Assembly: GCF_019263595.1 (NCBI RefSeq)
Contig: NZ_JADQDD010000013.1
Location: forward strand, 1 to 47,228
Direction of reading: 5' to 3'
DNA length: 47,228 nucleotides
Source of the DNA: Pseudonocardia sp. KRD291
Lineage (GTDB): Bacteria > Actinomycetota > Actinomycetes > Mycobacteriales > Pseudonocardiaceae
The notes under the pieces are model-generated. The model was not told the origin of the DNA. It made no database searches and saw only the letters and a list, made by a program, of their open reading frames with translations. Position 1 is the first letter of the stretch. Each line of letters opens with the position of its first letter. The position numbers and the translations under genes are program-made. Positions 33,254 to 40,999 of this stretch are shown here, in pieces.

Positions 33254-33310
33254 TGAAGCTCCTGGTTGGACGTTCTGGTCTCAGCAACCGCCCGTCTACC
33301 AGGAGCTTCA
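33254..33310 (-). promoter_or_regulatory. Hairpin that can hide the transposase ribosome site
   Basis: 13-bp perfect inverted arms, TGAAGCTCCTGGT at 33254-33266 and its complement at 33298-33310, with a 31-nt loop. On the transposase strand the 3' arm contains the AGGAG used by GTG 33252 and the 5' arm contains the pairing CTCCT. Read-through mRNA from outside would fold and mask the site; this is a known protective device in other insertion sequences, inferred here. Confidence 0.6.
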
Positions 33311-33359
33311 CCCATTTGTGGCTACGCCACGCCGCGCACGCCCTGACCTGCCCGTCCAG

Positions 33360-33376
33360 CAGGTTGGCAAAGGCTC
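33360..33376 (-). repeat. IS terminal inverted repeat, right
   Basis: CAGGTTGGCAAAGGCTC, complement of 32685-32701, followed by the AGT copy of the target site. Confidence 0.9.
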
Positions 33377-33531
33377 AGTACGTCCATCAGCGACCGCACG
33401 GCCTCGAACGTCAGTTGCGTGGCACGGCGGAAGTCCTCCGGCGAGCCGCCCATCGGGTCCGGGATGCGGTCGTCGTCCGGGGCGGCCGACGTCCCGCGCA
33501 GGCTGGACGTCGCCCCGAGCAGCCGCGGAGC
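33377..33531 (-). pseudogene. C-terminal remnant of a low-molecular-weight tyrosine phosphatase
   Basis: About 51 codons read APRLLGATSSLRG, then DDDRIPDPMGGSPEDFRR and a helix ending EAVRSLMDVL. DPMGGSPEDFRR matches the general-acid Asp loop and following helix of LMW protein-tyrosine phosphatases (Wzb/YwlE type: DPFGGS...). The N-terminal two thirds, including the CX5R phosphate loop, is absent, and a TAG stop (33534-33532) precedes the fragment in frame. The right end of the IS touches its last codon. In polysaccharide clusters such phosphatases dephosphorylate the BY-kinase. Confidence 0.6.
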
Positions 33532-33578
33532 CTACTGAGAGGCGACGGCGGGCGATGCCGGGCCTCTGTTCGGGGGCA

Positions 33579-34700
33579 TCAGCTCGCGTGCAGCTCGTCG
33601 GCGATCACCCAGCGGCCGCCGTCGGCCTCGATCTCCGGCAGAGCGCGGCGCACCTCGGGCAGGAGGTCGGCGACGAACAGCAGCACGGTGTCCGGTCTCG
33701 CGGCGACCATCTCGTCCGGCGCGGTGATCGGGACACCGCTACCCGGCATCCGTCGACCGTGCTTGGCGCCTCCCCCGTCGGCGATCGACGGCAGCAGCTC
33801 CGGTCCCACACCGGCCCGGCAGAGAAGTGCCACCGCGCGGGATGCGGCGCTGTAGCCCCACACCGTGCGGCCGGCCGCACGCTCGGACTCGATGAACTGC
33901 CGCAGGCCGTCGGACATGTCGTCGGCGGCGCGTTGCAGGCCGCGCACGATGTCGGCCTTCAGCATCCCGGCCGCATCCTCCGAGGCGATCAGGTCGGACA
34001 AGGCCTGGTCGCGCACACCCTCGCGGCGGGCGGCGAGCAGGACGCTGCCGCCGTAGAGCGGGAACCACCAGGCCGTGGTCGGCGTCCAGCCTGCGGATTC
34101 CAGCATCCCGGCCAGGGCGGGCGTCGAGTAGTAGGCGAAGTGGCCGTGGCGCAGTGCGTTCCACTGCCCGCCGGCGACGATCGAGGCCAGCGTGTGGAAC
34201 TGGAACAGCACCACGCCGTCCGGCTTGAGCAGCGACGTCCGGCGTTCCAGCGCGGCGGCCTGGTCGGCGTCGTGCATATAACCGAGGTTGTCCACCACGA
34301 CGTCGGCGAGCTCGCCCGGTTCCGGCGCCCGCGCGCCGTAGCGGGCGAGGATGTCCCACCAGGACCCGCCGTGCGGGCTGCCGAACTCCACCAGCACCGT
34401 GCCCTCGCCGACGATCCCGGCGGCGGCCATCCTCGCGACCGCGTCCTCGGCCTGCTGCACCAGAGCGTCCGGCTCGAGGCCGGGCTCCTCCTCGGTGGTG
34501 TCCGGGTCCTCGACCAGCTGGGCGAGGTGGCAGCGCCCGCACATCCACATGCGCAGCGGGTGCAGCGGGTCCTCGGCGGGGTCGCCGGCTTTCGGGAAGA
34601 CCTTGGCGGTGGGCTGGCGCCCGGCGTCGAGCACGATCTCACCGTGGCCAGATCCGCAGAACCGGCAGCGGATGTCGGTGATCAGGTCGTCGTCGGGCAT
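33579..34700 (-). CDS. Sugar C-methyltransferase-like protein (zinc-finger/SAM/C-terminal domain type)
   Basis: A 373-residue relative of NDP-hexose C-methyltransferases. The N-terminal zinc site is present (CRFCG near residue 12 and MCGRCHLAQL near 54), followed by the central domain and the family C-terminal domain (TVWGYSAASRAVAL, RMPGSGVPITAPDEM, LLPEVRRALPEIEADGGRWV). Motif I is unusual: LVEFGSPHGGSW where relatives read close to EIGSNDG, and the YHYVSS-like segment is absent. Methyl transfer to a keto-deoxysugar is the family role. ATG 34700 is preceded by CAGGAG. The next gene is an RmlC-like epimerase. Confidence 0.75.
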   Translation of the reverse strand: MPDDDLITDIRCRFCGSGHGEIVLDAGRQPTAKVFPKAGDPAEDPLHPLRMWMCGRCHLAQLVEDPDTTEEEPGLEPDALVQQAEDAVARMAAAGIVGEGTVLVEFGSPHGGSWWDILARYGARAPEPGELADVVVDNLGYMHDADQAAALERRTSLLKPDGVVLFQFHTLASIVAGGQWNALRHGHFAYYSTPALAGMLESAGWTPTTAWWFPLYGGSVLLAARREGVRDQALSDLIASEDAAGMLKADIVRGLQRAADDMSDGLRQFIESERAAGRTVWGYSAASRAVALLCRAGVGPELLPSIADGGGAKHGRRMPGSGVPITAPDEMVAARPDTVLLFVADLLPEVRRALPEIEADGGRWVIADELHAS

Positions 34701-34723
34701 GGCGCTCCTGGAGAGGTGGGCGG

Positions 34724-35287
34724 TCAGCGTCGGGCGGGGCCGATGTCGAGCGAGTGGAGGAACTCCGCCCAGCTCGGGGCGTTGCGGTCGCGGTCGCTCA
34801 GCTCGGACGGCGGCATCGGCCAGGTGATGCCCAGGTCCGGGTCGTCGTGGCGGACGGCGAGGCCTTCCTCGGCGACGTGCGGGCGGTCGATCGAATAGCA
34901 CATGTCGGCGACCTCGCCGGTCACCTGGAACCCGACCAGCATCCGGCGCGGCACGTACACCGAGACCATGTCCTCGTCGTCGAGGGTCAGGCTCACGTGC
35001 CGGCCCAGCGTCGGCGACTCCGGCCGTGCGTCCACGATCGCCACGAACGCCGAGCCGTGCGCGCAACGGACGATCTTGGCCTCACCACCGCTGGAGCGAC
35101 CGTGCAGGCCGCGCAGCACGCCGTGGCGGCTACGGGACTGGCTGTCCTGCACGAAGTCGGCCCGCACGATGCCCCAGCGCTCGGCCACGGTGTCGTCGTA
35201 GGTGCGACTGAAGAATCCGCGGTCGTCGCGGTGCGGTGCGGGCCGGAACATCAGTACGCCCGTGAGGTCTGTCTCGAGAACGTCCAC
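34724..35287 (-). CDS. dTDP-4-dehydrorhamnose 3,5-epimerase-like protein, second copy
   Basis: A 187-residue cupin of the RmlC family. HRDDRGFFSRTYDD, FVQDSQSRSRHGVLRGLH with the catalytic His, EAKIVRCAHGSAFVAIVD, and the late DPDLGITWPMP are all recognisable. It differs strongly from the RmlC at 1-565, so it is not a duplicate; with the C-methyltransferase downstream it may process a different keto-deoxysugar. GTG 35287 is the likely start (MDVLETDLTG), 24 bp before the methyltransferase. Confidence 0.85.
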   Translation of the reverse strand: MDVLETDLTGVLMFRPAPHRDDRGFFSRTYDDTVAERWGIVRADFVQDSQSRSRHGVLRGLHGRSSGGEAKIVRCAHGSAFVAIVDARPESPTLGRHVSLTLDDEDMVSVYVPRRMLVGFQVTGEVADMCYSIDRPHVAEEGLAVRHDDPDLGITWPMPPSELSDRDRNAPSWAEFLHSLDIGPARR

Positions 35288-35321
35288 TGACGGGGTTCGT
35301 CCTTTCTCGGTGGATAGTTCG

Positions 35322-35604
35322 CTACAGCACCTGCGGCCGGGGTACCGGCACGATGAGGCGTCCGCCGGCCTCGGTCCAGGCCTGCTGCCGGCGCCCGATC
35401 CCCTCGGCGAAGTTCCAGGCCGGCAGCAGCACGTTGTCGCCGCCGATCCAGCATGGCCTGAGGGTCCATGATGGGTACCCGCGCCCCCGGCATCAACTCG
35501 TCCCGCCCGTGGACGTTTCGACCCATCACGAAGCCGGCGCTGTTCGCTCGATCCCGGACCAGTTCAGCGGCGTCGCCGCACGTCTGCGGCAAGGCGGTCG
35601 TCAC
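35322..35604 (-). pseudogene. C-terminal fragment of a second C-methyltransferase, frameshifted
   Basis: The first frame reads LPQTCGDAAELV, then GRDELMPGARVPIMDPQAM, a match to the C-terminal domain of sugar C-methyltransferases. After LDRR the frame breaks: adding two bases would give the expected RPDNVLLPAWNF, and a second frame indeed carries DNVLLPAWNFAEGIGRR and GGRLIVPVPRPQVL to a TAG. So there is a 2-nt deletion near 35438-35441. Everything upstream of the last 110 residues is missing; the fragment starts 6 bp from the LCP gene stop. Confidence 0.75.
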
Positions 35605-35610
35605 GCCCGC

Positions 35611-36657
35611 TCAGGAAGGGGTGTCGGCGAGGGACTGCGACGGGTTCGCGTCGACGTACTGCGCCACGCTGCCGTTGCGGATCGATCCCCACAGGCCCTT
35701 CGCCTTGTCCTCGTCGAGGTAGACCACCGGCTGCTCGCCCTCCCGCCCCAGGCCCGCGACCGGGCTGGTCACGAAGCTGATCCCGGACGAGCGCAGGTCG
35801 CGGTACTGCACGGCCAGGCTCGCCAGGCCGGTGTTGCTCAGGGTGTCGTCGATGCTGACCGTGTTCCCGACACTCTGCGAGAGGTCGTAGAGCGCGAGCG
35901 GGTTCGACGACGCCTGCTCCTGAACCCTGCTCAGCAGCGCGCGCAGTGCGTTCTGCTGGCGTTTCGCGCGGTCGATGTCGCCGTTCGGGAGGTCGTAGCG
36001 CTGGCGGACGTAGGCCAGCGCCCGGGCACCGTCGAGATGGTTGGGGCCGGCCGCGAAGTCGACGCCGGCGTTGCTGGTCGCCTCGGCGAGGTTCACGTCG
36101 ATGCCGCCGACGGAGTCCACCAGGGTCTGGAAGCCGGCGAAGTCGATGACGCCGAAGTGGTCCACCCGCACGCCGGTCAGGCCCTCGACGGTCCGGATCA
36201 GCAGGCTCGGGCCACCGAACGCATACGCGGCGTTGATCTTGTTCATGCCGCGGCCGGGAACGTCGACCCAGCTGTCACGCGGGATGGAGACGACCGAGCC
36301 GGTGGTGCCGTCCGGCTGCACGGTGGCCAGCATGATCACGTCGCTGCGCTGCGAGCCCGCGTCCGCGGGGGCGCCCGAGCCGGTGGTCGCCCCGGTGGCG
36401 CGGGTGTCGGTGCCGACGAGCAGGAACGTGCTCCCGCCGAACGTCGCCGGTCGGTTCGCGTCCTGCAGGTCGCGGAACGCGTCCGGGATCCGGGAGATGT
36501 CGTTGCCGATGCTCTGGGTCAGGGCGAAGATCGCACCGGCCGCGGCCAGGACGAGGACCAGGACGGCGACGAGCAGCCCGATCAGCACGCGGCGGCCGCG
36601 GCGCGGTGCCGTGCGTCCGGACATGCCGGGGCCGTGATCGTCCGAGCGGTCGCGCAT
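35611..36657 (-). CDS. LytR-CpsA-Psr (LCP) family wall-polymer ligase
   Basis: A 348-residue protein with a basic cytoplasmic N-terminus (TAPRRGRRVLIG), one membrane segment (about 24-45), then an extracytoplasmic LCP domain: FLLVGTDTRA, RSDVIMLATV, VVSIPRDSWVD, KINAAYAFGG, FAGFQTLVDSVGGIDV and ALAYVRQR. LCP enzymes transfer lipid-linked polymers to cell-wall muramic acid or galactan. ATG 36657 has GGAGG 7 nt upstream; the open frame extends to 36753 without support. It faces the second sugar transferase across a 578-bp gap. Confidence 0.92.
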   Translation of the reverse strand: MRDRSDDHGPGMSGRTAPRRGRRVLIGLLVAVLVLVLAAAGAIFALTQSIGNDISRIPDAFRDLQDANRPATFGGSTFLLVGTDTRATGATTGSGAPADAGSQRSDVIMLATVQPDGTTGSVVSIPRDSWVDVPGRGMNKINAAYAFGGPSLLIRTVEGLTGVRVDHFGVIDFAGFQTLVDSVGGIDVNLAEATSNAGVDFAAGPNHLDGARALAYVRQRYDLPNGDIDRAKRQQNALRALLSRVQEQASSNPLALYDLSQSVGNTVSIDDTLSNTGLASLAVQYRDLRSSGISFVTSPVAGLGREGEQPVVYLDEDKAKGLWGSIRNGSVAQYVDANPSQSLADTPS

Positions 36658-37235
36658 TCGGGCACCTCCACGCTGTGGGCCCTTTCGGCCCTCGTCACGC
36701 TGTGTTTCTCCGGCCCGGCCGACGGCGTTACGTGACGGGTGCGTGGTCGTCACGGGGACGATCCGGCCGCGACCGGACTTATCCGTCTATTCCCGCGACG
36801 AGAAGCGATCATCAATTTTGGGGACCACTTCATGGTCACAACGGGTCACGTGATCTCGACCCGGCAATCGTGAAGATCGAATGAAATCTGCGGCCCACCG
36901 CGGTCATTCACTTCCCGTCACGCTCAGTTCCACTCCCGGTCCACACCCGACTCCCCTGCGCCGCATCGCCGCTGGTCGCGAGGATCTGACCGCGTCGACA
37001 CGCACGGTGACGTGATCACAGCACGCAGTCGGCCGCGAGCCCCCGATTGAGCCGGCAATTCCGAGATCGGGACGAGTACACGTTCTCAGCGTCACCCGAA
37101 AGTGTTATCGTCAGCGGCGTTCGGCCACGGAGAGCCACATCTTCGAAGCCCAGGCCGGCCTCCATCTCTCGAGTCGTCGTACGCCGCTGTCGGCGTGGGG
37201 CTCAGGTGGTGTGTCCCACGAGAAGGGTCATCGGG
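36658..37235. promoter_or_regulatory. Long divergent intergenic region between LCP and sugar-transferase genes
   Basis: 578 bp with no supported gene. A sampled line (36781-36840) is 50% G+C, far below the surroundings. It holds several short palindromes: CGTGACG/CGTCACG at 36731-36754, GACCA-CTTCA-TGGTC at 36823-36837, TCACGTGA at 36846-36853 and GTGATCAC at 37012-37019. CACGTGA/ACGTGA recurs, which may mark regulator sites. The LCP ribosome site is at the left end and GAAGGG for the sugar transferase at the right. Confidence 0.5.
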
Positions 37236-38714
37236 GTGCACGAGGCAGACAGCACGGCCTTCCCTGTCGACACGGTCACGGTTCCCGAGTTCCCCGTCCC
37301 CTCACTGGTGACGCCTCCGCCCCCGCCGACCGAGCCGACCGGGACACCGGCCCGGCCCTCGATCCGGCTGTTGCGCAGGCTCGACGAGCGCTTCAGCGGG
37401 CTGACGGTCCTGCTCGTGCTCGCCGACCTCGCCGCCCTGTCCGCCGCGCTGCTCCTGGTCGGCGCGAACCCGGTGAGCCCGGCCGTCGCCGTGGCCGCGG
37501 GCCTGCTGCTGTGCTGCCGGGCGTCGGCGCGGATCTACCGGTCGCGGTTGCGGCTGTCCTGGTTCGACGACCTGCCGCGCGAGCTCGTCGCCGTCACCGC
37601 GGCCGTGGGGCTGTTCGTGATGGGTGGCCTGGTCCTCGACCTCGGACGCGGGATGGTCCCCGCACTGCCGGGGGTGCTCGTCGCCGCGCTGCTCGGGCTG
37701 CTGCTGCGCGCCGGGGTGTTCCAGATCGCCCGGATCGCGCGCCGCAGCTTCGGCCACGGCGACCGCACCGTGGTGATCGGCACCGGGCGGCTGGCCACCG
37801 ACCTCACCCAGGCGATGCTCGAGCACCCCGAGTTCGGGCTGCGCCCGGTCGGGCTGGTGCGCACCGGGCGGGGCGACGACCCCGCCGACGTCGACCTGCC
37901 GGTGATCACCGAGCCGCTGGTGCCGGCCGTCGTCCGGACCCGCGCCGCGAGCGTGGTGTTCGCCTGCCCGGACGTACCGGACGAGGACACCCTCGACGCC
38001 GCGATCCAGGTGCGCCGCGTCGGCGCCACCGTGCTGATCGTGCCCCGGATGTTCGAGCTCTACCACGACGGCGCCGGTGTCGAGCGGCTGCGCAGCTTCC
38101 CCCTCGTCCGGCTGGCCTCGGACCCGACCCGGCGTCCGACGTGGTGGATCAAGCGCGGCCTGGACGCGGCAGCCGCGCTGCTCGGCCTCGCACTGGTCTC
38201 GCCGCTGCTGCTCGCCGCCGCGGTCGCGATCCTGGTCGAGAGCGGGCGTCCGGTCTTCTTCTCGCAGCTGCGGGTGGGCCTCGACGGCGAGCCGTTCACC
38301 CTGTTCAAGCTGCGCAGCCTGCGCCCGGCCGACGACTCCGAGCAGCAGACACTGTGGTCGGTGGCGCGCGACCCGCGGGTCGGGCCGGTCGGTCGGTTCC
38401 TGCGCCGCACCTCGCTCGACGAGCTGCCGCAGCTGTGGAACATCGTGCGCGGTGACATGAGCCTGGTCGGGCCGCGCCCGGAGCGCCCGTCGTTCGTGGC
38501 GCAGTTCTCCGAGACCCACGACCGCTACGCCGCGCGGCACCGCGTACCCGCGGGACTGACCGGCTTGTCGCAGGTCAACGGCCTGCGCGGGGACACCTCG
38601 ATCGCCGACCGGGTGCGGCACGACAACTACTACATCGCGAACTGGTCGCTGTGGCTCGACGCCCGCATCCTGCTGCTCACCGCGCGCGAGGTGCTGCGCC
38701 GCGGGCAGCACTGA
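37236..38714 (+). CDS. Second initiating sugar-phosphate transferase (WcaJ/CpsE-like)
   Basis: A 492-residue polyisoprenyl-phosphate hexose-1-phosphate transferase. About four N-terminal membrane segments, a Rossmann-like domain (VVIGTGRLATDLTQAML), a membrane helix, and the catalytic end with FFSQLRVGLDGEPFTLFKLRS, LDELPQLWNIVRGDMSLV (about 393) and GLTGLSQVNGLRGDT. The last motif resembles glucose/galactose-type WcaJ enzymes more than the first copy does. GTG 37236 (VHEADSTAF) has GAAGGG upstream; the open frame extends further to 37047 but reads as low-quality sequence there. Confidence 0.9.
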   Translation: MHEADSTAFPVDTVTVPEFPVPSLVTPPPPPTEPTGTPARPSIRLLRRLDERFSGLTVLLVLADLAALSAALLLVGANPVSPAVAVAAGLLLCCRASARIYRSRLRLSWFDDLPRELVAVTAAVGLFVMGGLVLDLGRGMVPALPGVLVAALLGLLLRAGVFQIARIARRSFGHGDRTVVIGTGRLATDLTQAMLEHPEFGLRPVGLVRTGRGDDPADVDLPVITEPLVPAVVRTRAASVVFACPDVPDEDTLDAAIQVRRVGATVLIVPRMFELYHDGAGVERLRSFPLVRLASDPTRRPTWWIKRGLDAAAALLGLALVSPLLLAAAVAILVESGRPVFFSQLRVGLDGEPFTLFKLRSLRPADDSEQQTLWSVARDPRVGPVGRFLRRTSLDELPQLWNIVRGDMSLVGPRPERPSFVAQFSETHDRYAARHRVPAGLTGLSQVNGLRGDTSIADRVRHDNYYIANWSLWLDARILLLTAREVLRRGQH

Positions 38715-38728
38715 GCCCACAGCACGTG

Positions 38729-39496
38729 TCAGCCCGTCAACCGCCGCTTCACCGGGCCCAGCACCCGCCGCAGCGGGGCGATGTGCGGCCAGAGCCGGTC
38801 CAGCAGGCGCCGGCGGGGGACGTCGACGAACGCCCGGTCGCGGTCGTGCGCGCGCAGCGCCGCGGCCGCGACCCGCTCCGGGGTCTGCCAGCGATCCGCC
38901 GGGACGTCGTCGACGGGGGCGCCGTGGCGGTCGTGGAACGGGGTGCGGACGTAGCCGGGCCGCACGCACGTCACGACGACGCCGTGCGGGCCGGCCTCGG
39001 CGCGCAGCGTGCGGGTCAGGTGCTCCACGGCGGCCTTCGTCGCGGCGTAGACCGGGTGCTGCGGCGCCGGGTAGTCGACGGCCGAGCTGGAGACCGTGAC
39101 GATCCCGCCGCTCCCGCGGGCGAGCATGCCGGGCAGCGCCGAGCGCAGCAGGCAGGCCACCGCCGTCAGGTTCACCTCGACGGTCTCGCGCAGGTCCGGC
39201 TCACCCACGTCGACCAGGGAGCCGATCGCGCCGGTACCGGCGTTGGCGACCAGCAGCGCGACCGGGGTGCCCGGGTCGGTCAGGAATGCCTGCACCGCGG
39301 AGAGGCCCGCCGGGTCGGACAGGTCGGCGGCCAGCGTGCGCGACGACGGCACCCGCGCGGCGACGGCGTCGAGCCGGCCCTGGTCGCGGCCGACCAGCAG
39401 CACCTGGTGACCACGGCGTCCCAGCTCGACGGCGAACGCCGCGCCGATCCCGCTCGACGCCCCCGTCACCACGGCCCAGCCCCTACCGTCCGGCAC
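38729..39496 (-). CDS. Short-chain dehydrogenase/reductase
   Basis: A classical SDR of 255 residues: VTGASSGIGAAFAVELG nucleotide loop (10-26), LVANAGTGAIG, VSSSAVDYPAP with the catalytic Ser, and YAATK with Tyr and Lys; VRPGYVRTPF follows. The C-terminal basic tail (PLRRVLGPVKRRLTG) may contact membrane. Substrate unknown. GTG 39496 follows GGAGGAG at 6 nt. It converges on the sugar transferase (14 bp) and is divergent from the lipoprotein gene. Confidence 0.88.
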   Translation of the reverse strand: MPDGRGWAVVTGASSGIGAAFAVELGRRGHQVLLVGRDQGRLDAVAARVPSSRTLAADLSDPAGLSAVQAFLTDPGTPVALLVANAGTGAIGSLVDVGEPDLRETVEVNLTAVACLLRSALPGMLARGSGGIVTVSSSAVDYPAPQHPVYAATKAAVEHLTRTLRAEAGPHGVVVTCVRPGYVRTPFHDRHGAPVDDVPADRWQTPERVAAAALRAHDRDRAFVDVPRRRLLDRLWPHIAPLRRVLGPVKRRLTG

Positions 39497-39546
39497 AGCG
39501 GCTCCTCCCCGAGCGCCGTCCCCGACACCGCGGCACGAATCTCGAC

Positions 39547-40815
39547 ATGATCGGACGTATGGACTCTAGGCGGCGTTCCTCCGTGCTTCGACCCCATGGC
39601 CGGATCGTCGTCGCGCTGTCACTCGCGGCGTTCGTGCTGGCCGGGTGCGCAGCGGGCGTCCCGACGAGGCACACCGAGCCGACCGGGCGCGTACCGCAGC
39701 CGGACCCGGCCGTGTGCGGGCTGTGGAACGCGATCGGCGCCGTCCCGACCGAGGCCCAGCTCGTCGACGCGGCGCAGCGCTACCAGGTCGTCATCCTCAA
39801 CGCCTGGGAGGTGGCCGCCCAGAAACGGCTCAAGGCGCTGAACCCCGCGGTCACCGTGCTCGTCTACAAGGACCTGTCCTCGACCCGCAGCTACGAGACG
39901 GCCACCGCGCACGGCGGGCTGCTGCCGACCGGCGTCGACTTCACCGCGACCGGGCGCGACCATCCCGAGTGGTTCGCGACCGACACCGCGGGCGCCCGCA
40001 TCGAGTGGGCGCCCTACCCGCAGCACTGGCAGATGGCCGTCTGGAACCCCGACTACCAGCGGGAATGGGCGTCGTCGGTGACCGCGGAGGCCGTCCGCGA
40101 CGGGTGGGACGGCGTGTTCGCCGACAACGACTTCGCCAGCCTGGGCTTCTACTCCGACGCCGTGCTGGCCGGGACGTCCTCGCGTGCGGAGACCGACCGG
40201 CTGATCCGGGACGGGCTGGACCGGATGATCGGCGTCGCCGGCTCGGCGCTGGCCGGGAGCGGGAAGCTGCTGATCCCGAACCTGTCCGAGGCCCGGCTGC
40301 ACCCCGGCCGCTGGACCGAGCACGCGCGCTTCGGCGGGGCGATGGAGGAGAACTTCGCGCAGTACGCCGGGGACGAGCTGCTCACCTGGCAGGGACCGCA
40401 GTGGGACGAGATGATGCGCACCTCCTCCGACGGTAGGCACCTGACCCTGCTGGTCACGAAGACCGCGGGCGTGCAGGAGTCGTCGGGTGGCGCGGCGGAG
40501 CGGGCCGGGTTCGCCGGAGCGGCGCTGCTGGCCGGGGACCGGACGTGCTGGACCGGCCCGGAGGCCGGCGACTACTCCCGTCCGGCGTTCTCGGGGTACC
40601 AGTCGCTGGCTCTCGGCGAGCCCCGCGGACCGGCCGAGCAGCAGAGCTCCGGGGTGTGGACGCGGGAGTTCACCGGGGGCTGGGTCGCGCTGAACCCGGG
40701 TGCCGAGGATGCGACCGTCACCCCGCCGGCCGGGCTGAGCACCACCGACGGCACCCCGATCACCGGCGACCTGACCGTCTTCGCCTCCGACGGCGAGGTC
40801 CTGGTGCGACGCTGA
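39547..40815 (+). CDS. Putative glycosidase-like lipoprotein (GHL15-like)
   Basis: A 422-residue exported lipoprotein: basic N-terminus, hydrophobic stretch and lipobox FVLAGC. The mature part has a TIM-barrel-like pattern, YQVVILNAWEV, VLVYKDLSST, ATGRDHPEWFATD, DGVFADNDFAS and GGAMEENFAQYAGDEL, resembling hypothetical glycosyl hydrolases of the GHL15 group. Acidic residues in FADND and MEEN are the best catalytic candidates. It could trim or modify the polysaccharide at the surface. ATG 39559 is an alternative start; neither has a clear ribosome site. Confidence 0.72.
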   Translation: MIGRMDSRRRSSVLRPHGRIVVALSLAAFVLAGCAAGVPTRHTEPTGRVPQPDPAVCGLWNAIGAVPTEAQLVDAAQRYQVVILNAWEVAAQKRLKALNPAVTVLVYKDLSSTRSYETATAHGGLLPTGVDFTATGRDHPEWFATDTAGARIEWAPYPQHWQMAVWNPDYQREWASSVTAEAVRDGWDGVFADNDFASLGFYSDAVLAGTSSRAETDRLIRDGLDRMIGVAGSALAGSGKLLIPNLSEARLHPGRWTEHARFGGAMEENFAQYAGDELLTWQGPQWDEMMRTSSDGRHLTLLVTKTAGVQESSGGAAERAGFAGAALLAGDRTCWTGPEAGDYSRPAFSGYQSLALGEPRGPAEQQSSGVWTREFTGGWVALNPGAEDATVTPPAGLSTTDGTPITGDLTVFASDGEVLVRR

Positions 40816-40870
40816 CCGGCCTCGGCCGCCGTCGCACGGCCATGAGGCCCGCGCAGGCACCGAACCGCAC

Positions 40871-40936
40871 ATGATCAGCAGTTCGGTACCGATTCCGGCC
40901 ACCGGTGGCCACGATCGGTACCGAAGCACCGATCAT
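40871..40936. terminator. Large palindrome between convergent genes
   Basis: Three nested arm pairs share one centre (40903.5): ATGATC/GATCAT at the ends, TTCGGTACCGAT/ATCGGTACCGAA (40882-40893 and 40914-40925), and a 14-bp centre GGCCACCGGTGGCC at 40897-40910. It lies between the glycosidase-like gene and the flippase gene, so a bidirectional terminator is the simplest reading; a protein-binding site is the alternative. The rest of 40816-40999 shows nothing else. Confidence 0.65.
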
Positions 40937-40999
40937 CGGCGTCTCGGACCGCGGCGGCACCGGCCGGCCGATGGTCCCCAGGATCCCCGGGCGAGGCCG

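Larger units (their letters stand above)
32685..33376. mobile_element. Degenerate IS5-family insertion sequence
   Basis: A 692-bp element bounded by perfect 17-bp inverted repeats, GAGCCTTTGCCAACCTG at 32685-32701 and its complement at 33360-33376. AGT flanks both sides (32682-32684 and 33377-33379) as a likely 3-bp target duplication. It encodes one leftward transposase gene of the SYPSG...TRWRKL type that is broken by an internal deletion and frameshifts, so it cannot move on its own but could still be mobilised in trans. Confidence 0.85.

Noticed and set aside
36658-37235. Riboswitch (c-di-AMP or similar) before the LCP gene
   Set aside because: I could not find the conserved cores of known riboswitches; only short palindromes are visible.
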